Position numbers and translations under genes: made by a program | Shown here: positions 1-9,242 of the stretch, piece by piece | Numbering within the stretch: the stretch's first letter is position 1 | Layout: each line of letters opens with the position of its first letter | Source of the DNA: Chlorogloeopsis fritschii PCC 6912 | GTDB taxonomy: Bacteria; Cyanobacteriota; Cyanobacteriia; Cyanobacteriales; Nostocaceae | Reading direction: 5' to 3' | Length of the DNA: 64,000 bases | Assembly: GCF_000317285.1 (NCBI RefSeq) | Contig: NZ_AJLN01000063.1 | Coordinates: 62,001-126,000, forward strand | Notes under the pieces: generated by a model | Seen by the model: only the letters and a program-made list of their open reading frames with translations | Database searches by the model: none | What the model was told of the DNA's origin: nothing

Positions 1-57
1 CCCTCTCACGCTGATTCAGTTCGACGTCGAGTTCAAAAAGAAAAACAGGACGAATAA
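1..57 (+). CDS. 3' end of an upstream gene (partial)
   Basis: Frame 1 is open from the first base to a TAA at 55-57 and encodes a short charged tail (PSHADSVRRRVQKEKQDE). It looks like the C-terminus of a gene that begins before the window. Frame 2 is also open to 61, so the choice of frame rests only on the charged composition. The product cannot be identified. Confidence 0.35.
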   Translation, partial: PSHADSVRRRVQKEKQDE

Positions 58-244
58 TTAAACTTTTGGCTGTGAGTTATCTTATTTGACAATCAACGAC
101 TAACCACTAACTACTAACTCTTACTTAATTATTAATTTTTCCCTAGAGTTTAGATAAAAATTAAATGATGGCGTCAAACTTAAAGTGTAAGGCTATACAA
201 CTTGAAAAAGCCATAAGAATCGCTTTAATTGTAAGCAGTTGATT

Positions 245-700
245 ATGACTACTCTTTTGGAGACACGACGAGTGGTGCTAAAGAATATTGTGGTAGCTCT
301 AGATGCTTCAGAAATTGCCGACCGAGTAATTGAAACATTACAGGACTTGGTACTGGCAAAAGACAGTAAGGTGATTCTTTGTCATGTTTTTCCTCCTCCA
401 GAATCAGAAATGGAGCTACCAGCTGATCGCCCCCATCCAGATTCGCCAGCACTTTCTTCTTTACAAGTCGAAAAACAGCTGCAAATATACCAAACTCAAC
501 TACCCGTCGAAAGTGAAATAGAACTTGTCAGTGGCGATCCAGCAGAAGAAATTATCCGTCTTGCTAATATTCATAAGGCTGATTTGATAGTCATTGGTAG
601 CCGTGGACTAACCGGTATGAACCGAATTGTTCAAGGTTCTGTCAGCAGCCAAGTGGTAGAAGAAGGGCCATGTTCGGTATTAGTGGTAAAGGTAAAATAA
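245..700 (+). CDS. universal stress protein (UspA family)
   Basis: Small single-domain cytoplasmic protein of the Usp fold, a family that binds ATP or acts as a stress-associated dimer. The N-terminal strand (NIVVALDASEIADRVIE) carries the conserved Asp. The C-terminal G-x2-G-x9-GS-type nucleotide loop appears as IGSRGLTGMNRIVQGSVSS followed by a VLVVK strand. Length (151 residues) is normal for a single Usp domain. The ATG at 245 is preferred over an in-frame TTG six bases upstream. The next gene, 340 bases downstream on the same strand, is polyphosphate kinase. The specific stress is unknown. Confidence 0.9.
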   Translation: MTTLLETRRVVLKNIVVALDASEIADRVIETLQDLVLAKDSKVILCHVFPPPESEMELPADRPHPDSPALSSLQVEKQLQIYQTQLPVESEIELVSGDPAEEIIRLANIHKADLIVIGSRGLTGMNRIVQGSVSSQVVEEGPCSVLVVKVK

Positions 701-1039
701 ATATTAATACAGTCTAGGGAATGACCTAGATCAATATTTTATTTGCAAAACTAATGTTGAAATGAATTCATCTGAGGTAAGATAAAAAATTTTTTCCTGA
801 GAAGACAGGTTGCTAAAAACTCTGGGAACTGATAACCAACAATTTAAAGAATATATAAATAAATGGATCAACCTTTGCAATAGTATCCATTGCAGCTTGA
901 TTTAATTTACTATGTATGTGGTTAGACTTAGCCACAAATTACAGTAAAGCGATCGCCAAACAAGCCTTGTGGTTAATTTGCTTTTCTAAAGTCTTGATCG
1001 TCCAGTGTACGGACTGCTTTTGCCTATATTTGGGTAACC
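701..1039. other. intergenic region between usp and ppk1
   Basis: AT-rich leader of 339 bases. I see no open gene, tRNA or strong hairpin. It presumably holds the ppk1 promoter. I looked for tandem 8-base direct repeats of the Pho-box type and did not find a convincing set. Confidence 0.5.
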
Positions 1040-3256
1040 ATGCCAAAATCTAAAAAAATTACAAACCAACCGATAAATCTCACCGATCCGCAATACTATC
1101 TCAATCGTGAGCTTAGTTGGTTAGAGTTTAATAATAGAGTATTACATGAAGCACTAGACCCGCGCACACCTCTTCTGGAACGTCTTAAGTTTTTGGCAAT
1201 CACGAGTTCCAACCTAGATGAATTTTTCATGGTGCGGGTTGCAGCACTAAAACAACAAGTGGAAGCGAAAGTTAGCAAGTTAACTTTCGATGGTCTCACA
1301 CCACAAAGACAATTAGATGAAATTAGTTTTTTTCTCCGTCCTTTAGTAGCTCAACAGCATCAACATTTTGAAAACGTACTGAGGACGCAGCTTGCACATC
1401 ATGGCATCCACATTTTAGATTACATAGATTTGACAGAGAAACAAAGAAATTATTTAGACAATTATTTTGAAGAACAAATTTTTCCTGTTATTACTCCCCT
1501 TGCTGTCGATCCTAGTCATCCCTTTCCTTATATTTCCAATCTCAGCTTAAATTTAGCAGTTGTCGTCAAAAATCCTGAAACAGAAGAAGAATTATTTGCC
1601 AGAGTCAAAGTACCTAAAGTCTTGCCTCGGTTTTTGGCTTTACCACCAGAATTAGGAATTCAGCATCAGGGCAAACCATTTGTTTGGACTGGTATACCTT
1701 TGGAACAGGCGATCGCTCACAATTTAGAGTCTCTATTTCCGGGGATGAATATCCAAGAGTACCATCTGTTCCGTATTACTCGCGATGCCGATTTGGAACT
1801 GGAAGAAGATGAAGCCGACGATTTGCTGTTGGCAATAGAACAAGAACTGCGAAAACGGCGCGTTGGCGGTACTCCGGTGCGGATGGAAATTAAATCTGAA
1901 ACTCCAGCAGCCATACGCGATCGCTTGCTAGAAGATTTGGAATTAACAGAAAATGATGTTTACGAAGTAGACGGGCTTTTGGGATTGCGGGATTTAATGT
2001 ATTTTATGTCATTGCCCCTACCAGAACTTAAAGATCCGCCTTGGCAATCTGTCGTTCATCCCCGCCTGCAACGAATTCGCGAACCCAACATCGTTGGTAC
2101 AGAAGTACGAGAAATAGAGGAAGGCAAAGACTTTTTTGCCGTGATTCGGGAACGGGATTTGCTCGTACACCATCCCTATCAATCCTTCTCCGCATCAGTA
2201 GTCAGATTTATTACCACTGCTGCCCACGATCCAAATGTGCTGGCAATCAAGATGACTCTTTATCGCACCTCTGGAGACTCACCAATAGTCAATGCCTTAA
2301 TTGCTGCTGCCGAAAATGGCAAACAGGTGTCTGTATTGGTAGAACTTAAAGCCAGGTTTGATGAAGAGAACAATATTTATTGGGCAAGACGTTTAGAAAG
2401 TGTCGGAGTTCATGTTGTCTACGGTCTGGTAGGACTCAAAACCCACAGTAAAATTGTCATGGTGGTGCGGCGCGAACAAGAACGCATCCGCCGTTACGTG
2501 CATATCGGGACTGGTAATTATAATCCAAAAACTGCCAGGCTTTACACAGACTTGGGATTGTTCAGCTGCCGAGAAGAATTAGGAGCTGATGTTACAGATG
2601 TATTCAATTTCTTAACTGGTTATTCGCTGCAAAAATCTTATCGGCAAATTTTGGTTGCGCCTGTAAATATGCGCGATCGCCTTTTGAGCCTCATCCATCG
2701 AGAAATCGAGAATGCTCAAAAAGGAAATTCTGGGCGAATTGTAGCCAAAATGAACTCTTTAGTCGATCCACAAATCATTGCTACTTTATACGAGGCATCT
2801 CGCGTTGGAGTAAAAATTGATTTAATTGTGCGGGGTATTTGCTGTTTGCGTCCGGGATTGAAAGATATCAGCGAAAATATTCGCGTTATTAGTATTATTG
2901 GTCGGTTTTTAGAACACTCCCGCATTTTTTATTTTTATAATAATGGGCAAGAAGAAATTTATATTGGCAGTGCTGATTGGATGCCCCGCAATCTCGATCG
3001 CCGCGTGGAAGTAGTGACTCCAGTACAAGATCCAGATATTGCTAAAGATTTGCAAGAAATTTTAGGCATAATGTTAGCAGATAACCGCCAAGCCTGGGAA
3101 CTACAAGCCGATGGCAGCTACATCCAAAGACATCCTGGCGAAGATTGCCCAGAAACTAGCTCGCAAAAAATTCTCATGTCTATGGCATTAAACTCAACAG
3201 CGATCGCCTCAACTCTAATTAATTCAAAAAAAAGTTCTGTATCCCTTGACAGTTAA
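1040..3256 (+). CDS. ppk1: polyphosphate kinase 1
   Basis: Catalyses reversible transfer of the ATP gamma-phosphate to long-chain polyphosphate. All four PPK1 regions are present: the N-terminal helical domain opens with YLNRELSWLEFNNRVLHEA, followed by the head domain and the two phospholipase-D-like C domains. The autophosphorylated histidine is at about residue 488 in HIGTGNYNPKTARLYTDLG. The second essential histidine is at about residue 626 in LEHSRIFYF. At 738 residues it is slightly longer than the E. coli enzyme because of a short non-conserved tail. It follows a universal stress gene on the same strand, but the 340-base gap argues for its own promoter. Confidence 0.97.
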   Translation: MPKSKKITNQPINLTDPQYYLNRELSWLEFNNRVLHEALDPRTPLLERLKFLAITSSNLDEFFMVRVAALKQQVEAKVSKLTFDGLTPQRQLDEISFFLRPLVAQQHQHFENVLRTQLAHHGIHILDYIDLTEKQRNYLDNYFEEQIFPVITPLAVDPSHPFPYISNLSLNLAVVVKNPETEEELFARVKVPKVLPRFLALPPELGIQHQGKPFVWTGIPLEQAIAHNLESLFPGMNIQEYHLFRITRDADLELEEDEADDLLLAIEQELRKRRVGGTPVRMEIKSETPAAIRDRLLEDLELTENDVYEVDGLLGLRDLMYFMSLPLPELKDPPWQSVVHPRLQRIREPNIVGTEVREIEEGKDFFAVIRERDLLVHHPYQSFSASVVRFITTAAHDPNVLAIKMTLYRTSGDSPIVNALIAAAENGKQVSVLVELKARFDEENNIYWARRLESVGVHVVYGLVGLKTHSKIVMVVRREQERIRRYVHIGTGNYNPKTARLYTDLGLFSCREELGADVTDVFNFLTGYSLQKSYRQILVAPVNMRDRLLSLIHREIENAQKGNSGRIVAKMNSLVDPQIIATLYEASRVGVKIDLIVRGICCLRPGLKDISENIRVISIIGRFLEHSRIFYFYNNGQEEIYIGSADWMPRNLDRRVEVVTPVQDPDIAKDLQEILGIMLADNRQAWELQADGSYIQRHPGEDCPETSSQKILMSMALNSTAIASTLINSKKSSVSLDS

Positions 3257-3411
3257 ACCTCCATTTTTAGTCTAAAGTTCCCATGTAGATATTCAATAAT
3301 CGTAGATATAAATTAGCTAATTGCGATTTATTCAACCATAGGATAGAGTCAAGTTTCATAGATGTTCTCATAAACTATAAAAGTTGTTGTACATCTGTTT
3401 TTGTTCCTTGG

Positions 3412-3828
3412 ATGTTAATGTTGTCTTGTGAGTCTTCTACCTTGCGTGTTTTAGTGGTTGACGATCACGAACTAACTCGTTTAACCCTACAATTAATCTT
3501 GTCTGCCCAGGAAAAAATTCAAGTAGTAGGTTTAGCCTCTAACGGTCAAGAAGCAATAGAAATGGTTCAGCGCTACCAGCCTGATGTGATTGTTTTAGAT
3601 TTACAGATGCCTGTGATGGATGGTTGGAGCGCGTCTAATCATATCAAGTCCATTGCTCCCAATACCCAAATTATTGCTTACTCTTCTGTAGAGGATTCTA
3701 AATTGCTCGAAGCGAAAGCAACGGGAAATTTAGATGCTTTTTGTAAGAAAGATGTACCTACTGGCGAACTAGTTACTTTGGTGAGGCAGTTAGGGCAACG
3801 GGCAACCGATGATTCAGTAACAGGATAA
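3412..3828 (+). CDS. stand-alone response regulator receiver protein
   Basis: CheY-like receiver domain of 138 residues with no output domain. The acidic pocket is the DD of VLVVDDHELTR, the phospho-acceptor Asp lies in VIVLDLQMPVMDGW, the Thr/Ser position is in YSSV, and the conserved Lys is in CKKD. The domain resembles NarL/LuxR-type receivers that have lost their DNA-binding half. It may act through protein contacts. No kinase gene is adjacent; the preceding gene is ppk1. A second ATG two codons in could be the real start. Confidence 0.88.
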   Translation: MLMLSCESSTLRVLVVDDHELTRLTLQLILSAQEKIQVVGLASNGQEAIEMVQRYQPDVIVLDLQMPVMDGWSASNHIKSIAPNTQIIAYSSVEDSKLLEAKATGNLDAFCKKDVPTGELVTLVRQLGQRATDDSVTG

Positions 3829-3911
3829 AATTACAGTGAACTAAATCAATGTGACCCAAGAGAAATTTTAATTTTGGGGACTTGTAAATATGAACAGAGA
3901 TTTGCAAAAAG

Positions 3912-3948
3912 CGTCGGTAGAACCGGGGAATTATGGTTACTACCGACG
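3912..3948. terminator. hairpin between convergent genes
   Basis: A perfect 9-bp stem (CGTCGGTAG / CTACCGACG) encloses a loop of about 19 bases, between the receiver gene and the convergent small gene. There is no strong U-run on either side. It may be a bidirectional terminator or a palindromic repeat. Confidence 0.4.
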
Positions 3949-3980
3949 TAGGTGCTTATTATTGGGTGCTTAGTTAAGGG

Positions 3981-4163
3981 TTAATTAGATTCTGTCTCTG
4001 GAAAAGTGCGTCTGTATTCATCAATTAACTCATCCATTTCTTCCAAAGCTTGATTGACATCTATTCTCAAACTTCCTAGATTTGGTTGCTCCAGTAAGCC
4101 TAGCAAATACTCGCGTTTATTTTGAATTTCGGTAATTCGTTCTTTGATAGTCTGTGGATCCAT
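3981..4163 (-). CDS. small conserved hypothetical protein, helical
   Basis: Encodes 60 residues from the ATG at 4163 (MDPQTIKERITEIQNKREYL). An in-frame GTG at 4190 would add nine residues, but these look unlike coding sequence. The protein is hydrophilic, Glu-rich and predicted to be two helices with heptad-like leucines. No catalytic motif is visible. It converges on the receiver gene. I do not recognise a named family; a role as a small coiled-coil partner is conceivable but not shown. Confidence 0.6.
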   Translation of the reverse strand: MDPQTIKERITEIQNKREYLLGLLEQPNLGSLRIDVNQALEEMDELIDEYRRTFPETESN

Positions 4164-4309
4164 TGTTTTCCCGTTAGAAACTTTTCTCACATTTATTTAA
4201 AGTTAACTCAAAACCAAAAAGACTTTCGCTGCTCCTCTTCCCTAATTCTTGCGCGATCACCGATGATAATAAAACTGAGACGCTAAGAATTAGATACTAA
4301 GCTAAAGTC

Positions 4310-4858
4310 ATGTTACGCCAAATTTCTTTGGGAACGCTGGGTTTAACAGTCGGCAGTATTCTCACCATCGTCGGTATCGTCGCCTACGCAGCTGATAATG
4401 CCACTCTTAATCTTGTCGGATTTTTTTACGGGATTCCACTGGTGCTGGGAGGATTAGCACTCAAAGCTAACGAACTTAAACCCATTCCCTACAGCAAACC
4501 GACTACGCCGCAAGTTTTGGCATTGCAGAAACAGCAAGCCACTCCTACTCAAAATAAAATTCGCAAAGATATCACCCGCTATAGTTACGGGCAGAATACT
4601 CATTTTGATCGCACGCTCTCTTACCTGGGTTTAAGTCCTTCGGAAGCAGAACAACCAGAGCTAACAGGGTTGCGAGAAGAGGAAATTAACGGAGCTTATG
4701 CTCTAACTCTAGAATTTGACTCACCACTAGTACCATTTGACCTTTGGCAACAAAAACAAGAAAAAATGACTAGTTATTTTGGCCCTGGAGTGGATGTGAA
4801 AATTACGCAAGTAGATTCAGATAAAATTGAACTGACGCTCATTACTACTGCAAAATAG
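4310..4858 (+). CDS. DUF2854 membrane protein
   Basis: Cyanobacterial/plastid protein of 182 residues. It has two adjacent N-terminal membrane helices (about residues 5-28 and 35-52, the latter ending LVLGGLALKANELKP) and a soluble C-terminal domain of about 120 residues. This layout and the signature GFFYGIPLVLGGLALK match the DUF2854 family, whose function I do not know. It lies between divergent small genes and is followed by a GGGCGGGTTT-type hairpin repeat. Confidence 0.8.
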   Translation: MLRQISLGTLGLTVGSILTIVGIVAYAADNATLNLVGFFYGIPLVLGGLALKANELKPIPYSKPTTPQVLALQKQQATPTQNKIRKDITRYSYGQNTHFDRTLSYLGLSPSEAEQPELTGLREEEINGAYALTLEFDSPLVPFDLWQQKQEKMTSYFGPGVDVKITQVDSDKIELTLITTAK

Positions 4859-4868
4859 TCATTAGTCA

Positions 4869-4934
4869 GTAGGGGCGGGTTTAGCCCGCAGAGAGTGAAG
4901 GCTAACGCGTTTATCTCGTTAAACCCGCCCGTAC
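4869..4934. repeat. MITE-like hairpin, GGGCGGGTTT family
   Basis: Begins GTAGGGGCGGGTTT and ends AAACCCGCCCGTAC, giving near-perfect 14-base inverted termini around about 38 bases. Related copies lie at 39271, 41136, 42959, 52017, 55067 and 57983. Confidence 0.8.
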
Positions 4935-4988
4935 ATTAGTCATTAGCAAATATCTACGACTATTGATTTTTGACTATTGACAACAAAT

Positions 4989-5249
4989 TTATTTTTCTAG
5001 GCGTACTGCATACCACTGCAAATATTGCCCAAGCCCAATATTCAGTTCACAAGTGGTATCTAGTAGATATTTTGCTCTCTCTTCTACAGAATCCAGAGAA
5101 CGCAGATCTGGAGATAAATCCTGAAGATTAATTGTTTGTAGAATTCCTTTTAGTTTTTCTATTAACTCCGGCGCAGTTAGGAACTGTTCTGGTTGATTCG
5201 TCTCTAACACAACAAAATATTCTTGCTGGTACATTAATGAATCGGGCAT
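4989..5249 (-). CDS. CRR7-like protein (chlororespiratory reduction 7 family)
   Basis: An 86-residue soluble protein beginning MPDSLMYQQEYFVVLE and continuing TNQPEQFLTAPELIEKL. The pattern MYQ-x-x-YVVLE-x-NQPEQ-x-LT and the length fit the chlororespiratory reduction 7 family, which in plants is needed for accumulation of the NAD(P)H dehydrogenase-like complex. Its cyanobacterial role is less clear. The call rests on recalled family sequence, so it is moderately sure. No NDH genes lie nearby. Confidence 0.65.
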   Translation of the reverse strand: MPDSLMYQQEYFVVLETNQPEQFLTAPELIEKLKGILQTINLQDLSPDLRSLDSVEERAKYLLDTTCELNIGLGQYLQWYAVRLEK

Positions 5250-5957
5250 AATAGCACCTACTAGGTATAAATAAGATTTGAAATTGAAAAAATTTTATGA
5301 TTGGAATTTTATTTAGTTTTAGTTTTGCTCATCCTCATAATTTTATTTTACTTATCAAGAATTGATAAACTTTAAGTTCAAATACTTGAGTATTAGTAAG
5401 ATTTTACATATTTATATTATTTTAGTAATCTACCTCAGTAATGATACTAAAAAAATCATTCATTTTTTTGACAACCTGAAAGTGTAGCAGTTTCAACAAT
5501 TAGCTAAAAGTCAAAAAATCTCTAACAATTTACTAACAATCCAAAATTTCTCTTTCTGCAATTCGTGTCTAAACTAACTGCGGAACTTAAAAATTCAGCT
5601 ATACATTTGAAGTTTTCAAGAAAATAGCAATTTCTTGTTGGTTGTCTTGTTTATTCGTGGGAAATATAAATACTACCATTTCTCACTCTTGCTATTACTT
5701 ATGAATATAAATCTACCTACCAATTTATCAATATGGGGAACTGCGCCCATTCCACTTAGGCAGTGAAACGAAAAATCAAGCATTTGGGAGAGATACAAGT
5801 ATAAAAGTAGAATTCTCACCGATATATCTCGTGCTTGATGAGCAGTTATAAGAACTTTTTTGAGATAAAAACTGTCATATACGCTATATTTAGCCGTTTT
5901 TTGAAGTTTTATCAGTAAATGTTTAGCTCTAACTCTTAATTTCGCTGGAAAGCGCCC
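5250..5957. other. 708-base intergenic region, no gene seen
   Basis: Strongly AT-rich. A 100-codon reading frame on the minus strand (5673-5975) has no family-like features and overlaps the start of the next gene, so it is not annotated. No RNA fold or repeat was recognised. It probably contains promoters for the divergent CRR7-like and REC-GGDEF genes. Confidence 0.5.
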
Positions 5958-6995
5958 ATGCCAGGCACAAGCCATTTTTCTTCGATTTCTAGCAAGCCTC
6001 CTCTGATTCTGGTGGCTGATGATGATGCGACGATGCGATTACTGTTGCGTGAAGCGATGGAACAAGAGGGTTACCGGGTAGTCGAGGTTAGCAATGGTAA
6101 AGAGTGTTTAGATGCTTACACTGTTGTCAAACCGGATTTAATTTTATTAGATGCAGTCATGCCAATCATGGATGGCTTTACCTGTTGTCAAGAGCTGCTC
6201 CACATTACCAAGAAAAATTTAGCACTAGCACTCGCATCCTTTGATAGTGGTTCTTCCCTCAGTAGCAGTTTAATTTCTATGCTATGGGATCGCACTCCAA
6301 TACTGATGATTACGGGATTGGATGATGCCGACTCGGTAGATCGTGCCTTTGAGGCTGGAGCAAGCGATTTTGTGACTAAGCCAATTCATTGGGCAATGTT
6401 ACGCCGACGAGTCAGAAGGCTACTCCAACAAGGGCAAGTATACAAACAGTTGGAAGCAGCTAACCAAGCTCTGCAACAACTTGCTAATGAAGATGGCTTA
6501 ACTGGCGTAGCTAATCGTCGTCGCTTCGATCAGTATCTCAATTCTCAATGGTTGGAACTAGCACAGCAGCGATCGCCACTATCAATGATTTTGTGCGATA
6601 TTGATTTTTTTAAACTTTACAACGATAAATACGGTCATCCAGCCGGGGATGCTTGTTTGCAAAAGGTAGCCACTGTCTTAAAAGATACAGCCCAGAAGAA
6701 TCAGGATTTAGTAGCACGTTACGGTGGTGAAGAATTTGCTGTGGTTTTGCCTTGCACTCATGCATGGGGTGCTGTTCATCTGGCAGAAGCGATGCAAACT
6801 GGAGTTAGAGAATTAAAAATTCTTCATTCAGAATCTACAGTCAGTCAGTACGTCACCCTAAGTTTAGGAGTCGCCACGATCATTCCCAGTTTTGATACAT
6901 CACCTTCAACTTTAATTGCAGCAGCCGATCAGGCGCTTTACCAAGCAAAAGCAGAGGGGCGCAATCGCATTAACCTCAAGCAGATGCAGCATTGA
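5958..6995 (+). CDS. response regulator with diguanylate cyclase (GGDEF) output
   Basis: Receiver domain (about residues 14-145) followed by a GGDEF domain (about 170-340). The phospho-acceptor is Asp65 in LILLDAVMPIMDGF and the conserved Lys is in VTKPI. The active-site loop is GGEEF at 256-260, as expected for c-di-GMP synthesis from two GTP. The usual inhibitory RxxD site just upstream reads KNQD, so product inhibition may be weakened. The receiver carries an extra segment of about 20 residues (around 85-105) before the MITGLDD strand. No dedicated kinase gene is adjacent. Cytoplasmic, with no membrane segment. Confidence 0.93.
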   Translation: MPGTSHFSSISSKPPLILVADDDATMRLLLREAMEQEGYRVVEVSNGKECLDAYTVVKPDLILLDAVMPIMDGFTCCQELLHITKKNLALALASFDSGSSLSSSLISMLWDRTPILMITGLDDADSVDRAFEAGASDFVTKPIHWAMLRRRVRRLLQQGQVYKQLEAANQALQQLANEDGLTGVANRRRFDQYLNSQWLELAQQRSPLSMILCDIDFFKLYNDKYGHPAGDACLQKVATVLKDTAQKNQDLVARYGGEEFAVVLPCTHAWGAVHLAEAMQTGVRELKILHSESTVSQYVTLSLGVATIIPSFDTSPSTLIAAADQALYQAKAEGRNRINLKQMQH

Positions 6996-6998
6996 TAA

Positions 6999-7231
6999 AT
7001 ATAGGTGATAGGGAACAGGGAACAGGGGACAGGAAACAGTGGGTACTGGGAAGAGGACACGGGGAAACGGAGACACGGGGACAAGGAGAGATGGGGAAGC
7101 TGGGGGAGTAAACGTGAATAACGGCAGTTGCTACAAGTCTCTTAACCCGCAAGGGCGCACTGCCTCCCCTGCTGCACCTCTCCCCCTGCTCTCTTCTTCC
7201 CTCCCCTGTTGCCCCTCCTCTTCAAGCGTCC
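6999..7231. repeat. purine-rich / pyrimidine-rich dispersed repeat (GGGGACACGGGG type)
   Basis: A G/A-rich half (GGGAACAGGGGACAGG, then GAGGACACGGGGAAACGG) is followed by a GTCTCTTAACCCGCAAGGGCG core and a C/T-rich half. The halves can pair into a long imperfect hairpin. The same words recur near 42870, 52490 and 55860 (inside a gene). A 67-codon frame through it is not a gene. Confidence 0.75.
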
Positions 7232-8308
7232 CTAATCCCTAGTCCCCTTGACACTGGCTTTGCGCATCATTTGAGTCAGTTTGTCAACCAATAGCACTTC
7301 CTGCTTGCTGTCTTGGAGCGTGCGGGCTGCGAGAATTGCTCTTTCGTAAAAATTGCGAGCATTTTGATAATTGCCTAGTTTTTCATGCAACTGAGCATAA
7401 GACTCGAAAGATTTCAATTCTTCGCGCAGATTTCGTGATTGTTGAGCAAATGCCAATCGCTGTTGGAGTAAATCAAACGCACGCTCGTGACGCCCGACAG
7501 CGCTATGGGCGGTTACTAAACCATCTATCGCCCGCAGTTCGTTAACGCGATCGCCCTTTGATTTTGCGATCCGCAGCGCTGCCCCGTAGGTGCTAATCGT
7601 ACCTTGATAATTGCCAGCTGCTAGATAAGCATCGCCTAAATTATTAAAGGTATTAGCTTCACCAATTAAATCGCCAGTTTGACGCCGGAAAGTTAAAGCA
7701 TTTTCATAATGTTGAATTGCCCGATCATAATTTCCCAATCTTGCAGTTGCCAAACCCAAGTTACTCAGAGACAATCCTTGCCCTTCAAGGCTTTTGATAT
7801 GACGAGCAATTTCGAGTGCTTCTGTAAAAGCTTTAGCGGAACTAGCAGGTTCTCCTTGTTGCAGCAACAACGTACCGATATTATTGAGGGCGAAAATCTG
7901 ATTTTGAAAGTCTTTGACATCGCGGGCGATCGCCAGTCTTCGCCGCATTGCATCTTCTGCCTGTGAGTAACGTCCTAGTTGTAGATAGCCTTCACTCAAA
8001 AAATCGTAAATTAAACCTTGCGTTTTTAGCTCACCAATAGAATGGTAAATTTCTAATGCATTTAACCAAGAGTTGACTGCTTGATCGAAACTGCCTGAGA
8101 TTCGTTGCTGTTCGCCAGTACGCAGCAAATTATCTGCTTGATCCCTTAATTCTCGTACCACCGATTTATTATTTGGACGGTGGAGTTGTTGAGTAATATC
8201 TGCTGCGGTTGCAGCGATGGGACTAAGTAAAAAAGTAAAAGCTAAAAAGTAAGCAATACTGCTTAAGTTTAAAATCGGATGCCTTAGGATAAGATACCGT
8301 TGTTTCAT
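7232..8308 (-). CDS. exported tetratricopeptide repeat protein
   Basis: 358 residues from the ATG at 8308; an upstream start at 8356 would add residues without signal-peptide character. An N-terminal hydrophobic segment ending SPIAATAADI looks like a cleavable signal. The rest is six or seven TPR units (for example NNIGTLLLQQGEPASSAKAF and SNLGLATARLGNYDRAIQHY). TPR arrays of this kind bind other proteins in the periplasm or lumen. The partner is unknown. It lies 88 bases downstream of the sigma-like gene on the same strand and may be co-transcribed with it. Confidence 0.85.
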   Translation of the reverse strand: MKQRYLILRHPILNLSSIAYFLAFTFLLSPIAATAADITQQLHRPNNKSVVRELRDQADNLLRTGEQQRISGSFDQAVNSWLNALEIYHSIGELKTQGLIYDFLSEGYLQLGRYSQAEDAMRRRLAIARDVKDFQNQIFALNNIGTLLLQQGEPASSAKAFTEALEIARHIKSLEGQGLSLSNLGLATARLGNYDRAIQHYENALTFRRQTGDLIGEANTFNNLGDAYLAAGNYQGTISTYGAALRIAKSKGDRVNELRAIDGLVTAHSAVGRHERAFDLLQQRLAFAQQSRNLREELKSFESYAQLHEKLGNYQNARNFYERAILAARTLQDSKQEVLLVDKLTQMMRKASVKGTRD

Positions 8309-8395
8309 AAAAATTGCCCGTGTAATTGCGGTTATAAACAGAAGGTGTGGCAACAATTTATAAATTTCTTACTTAGAAATAAAATTAAGTAAGTG

Positions 8396-9037
8396 TTATT
8401 GCGTAGAAGCGGGAGGAAGTAAATTTTCGCCCAGATATATAGACCGGATGTCCGTTGGTAATTTTTCTTCTAGCATACGATAACCTTCTTGAAGAAAATT
8501 TGCTACTTCGGTGGGGGAAATTGTTTCTCCTTCTGCCTGTAGGTAAGCAGCAATTCTCGTTTCGCTCCAGTGAAATGTCTGAGCCATCAAAACCATCAAA
8601 CGCAACATCGGTGGTAGTTGCTCTAAGGCTTGTTCCACATAGCACCACAGCGGCGGAGAAGTTGTCTTCAGAGAATAATGAATCGCTTCTGTGGGAGGAA
8701 CTTCAATTTCGTTAATACAGTAAGCTGTCTGGTTAATTAACCAGTTTTGCAGGGTAAGACTTTCTTGGTTAGAGGGATCGCTGCTGGCATTAAATCCGCC
8801 AAGTTCGTAGTAAATATGTCGCCAGGTAAGGGCAAACAGATAATCTGCTTGTACAGGCGATCGAGCGGAATGGCGAATTAAAGTATAGACGATGGGGCTA
8901 TAACGACAAAAAATTGCTGCAAAGTATCTTCCCGAATCAGGATGACACTGAAACAAACTGACAAGTTCAGAATCAGTGTGATGAAACAGTGATTTAACCA
9001 GCGGGTGATTAGTTTCAGAAAAATGAGGAATTTGCAC
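8396..9037 (-). CDS. divergent sigma-70-like protein
   Basis: 213 residues. Residues 22-90 (DSELVSLFQCHPDSGRYFAA, then ADYLFALTWRHIYYEL) resemble region 2 of ECF-type sigma factors. Residues 135-195 (LEQLPPMLRLMVLMAQTFHW, then a helix-turn-helix-like segment and LQEGYRMLEEKLP) resemble region 4. The match is weak but the order and spacing fit. Promoter specificity is unknown, and no anti-sigma gene is visible. The TPR gene downstream could be a co-expressed partner. It could also be a sigma-fold protein that no longer drives transcription. Confidence 0.6.
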   Translation of the reverse strand: MQIPHFSETNHPLVKSLFHHTDSELVSLFQCHPDSGRYFAAIFCRYSPIVYTLIRHSARSPVQADYLFALTWRHIYYELGGFNASSDPSNQESLTLQNWLINQTAYCINEIEVPPTEAIHYSLKTTSPPLWCYVEQALEQLPPMLRLMVLMAQTFHWSETRIAAYLQAEGETISPTEVANFLQEGYRMLEEKLPTDIRSIYLGENLLPPASTQ

Positions 9038-9242
9038 AATCTAAACCAGCCTATATTGCTAAAATTAACTTGGCAGTGGAAAACTTTAAGTTAGTTGTAC
9101 AGTTGTTGTGTTAGTCTGTTTACGACTGACACTAATCAGGTTTATCACTTGATACACTAGAAACATATAGGCTATTTAAGTCCTTAATCTAGAAAACAAA
9201 AGCGGCTTCAATATTCCATATATATAATTCCCAATTCTGTTC

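Noticed and set aside
5673-5975. 100-codon minus-strand frame before the REC-GGDEF gene
   Set aside because: No family features, low-complexity AT-rich composition, and it overlaps the 5' end of a firm gene.
7039-7242. 67-codon frame in purine-rich DNA
   Set aside because: It is translated dispersed repeat, also found in other places.
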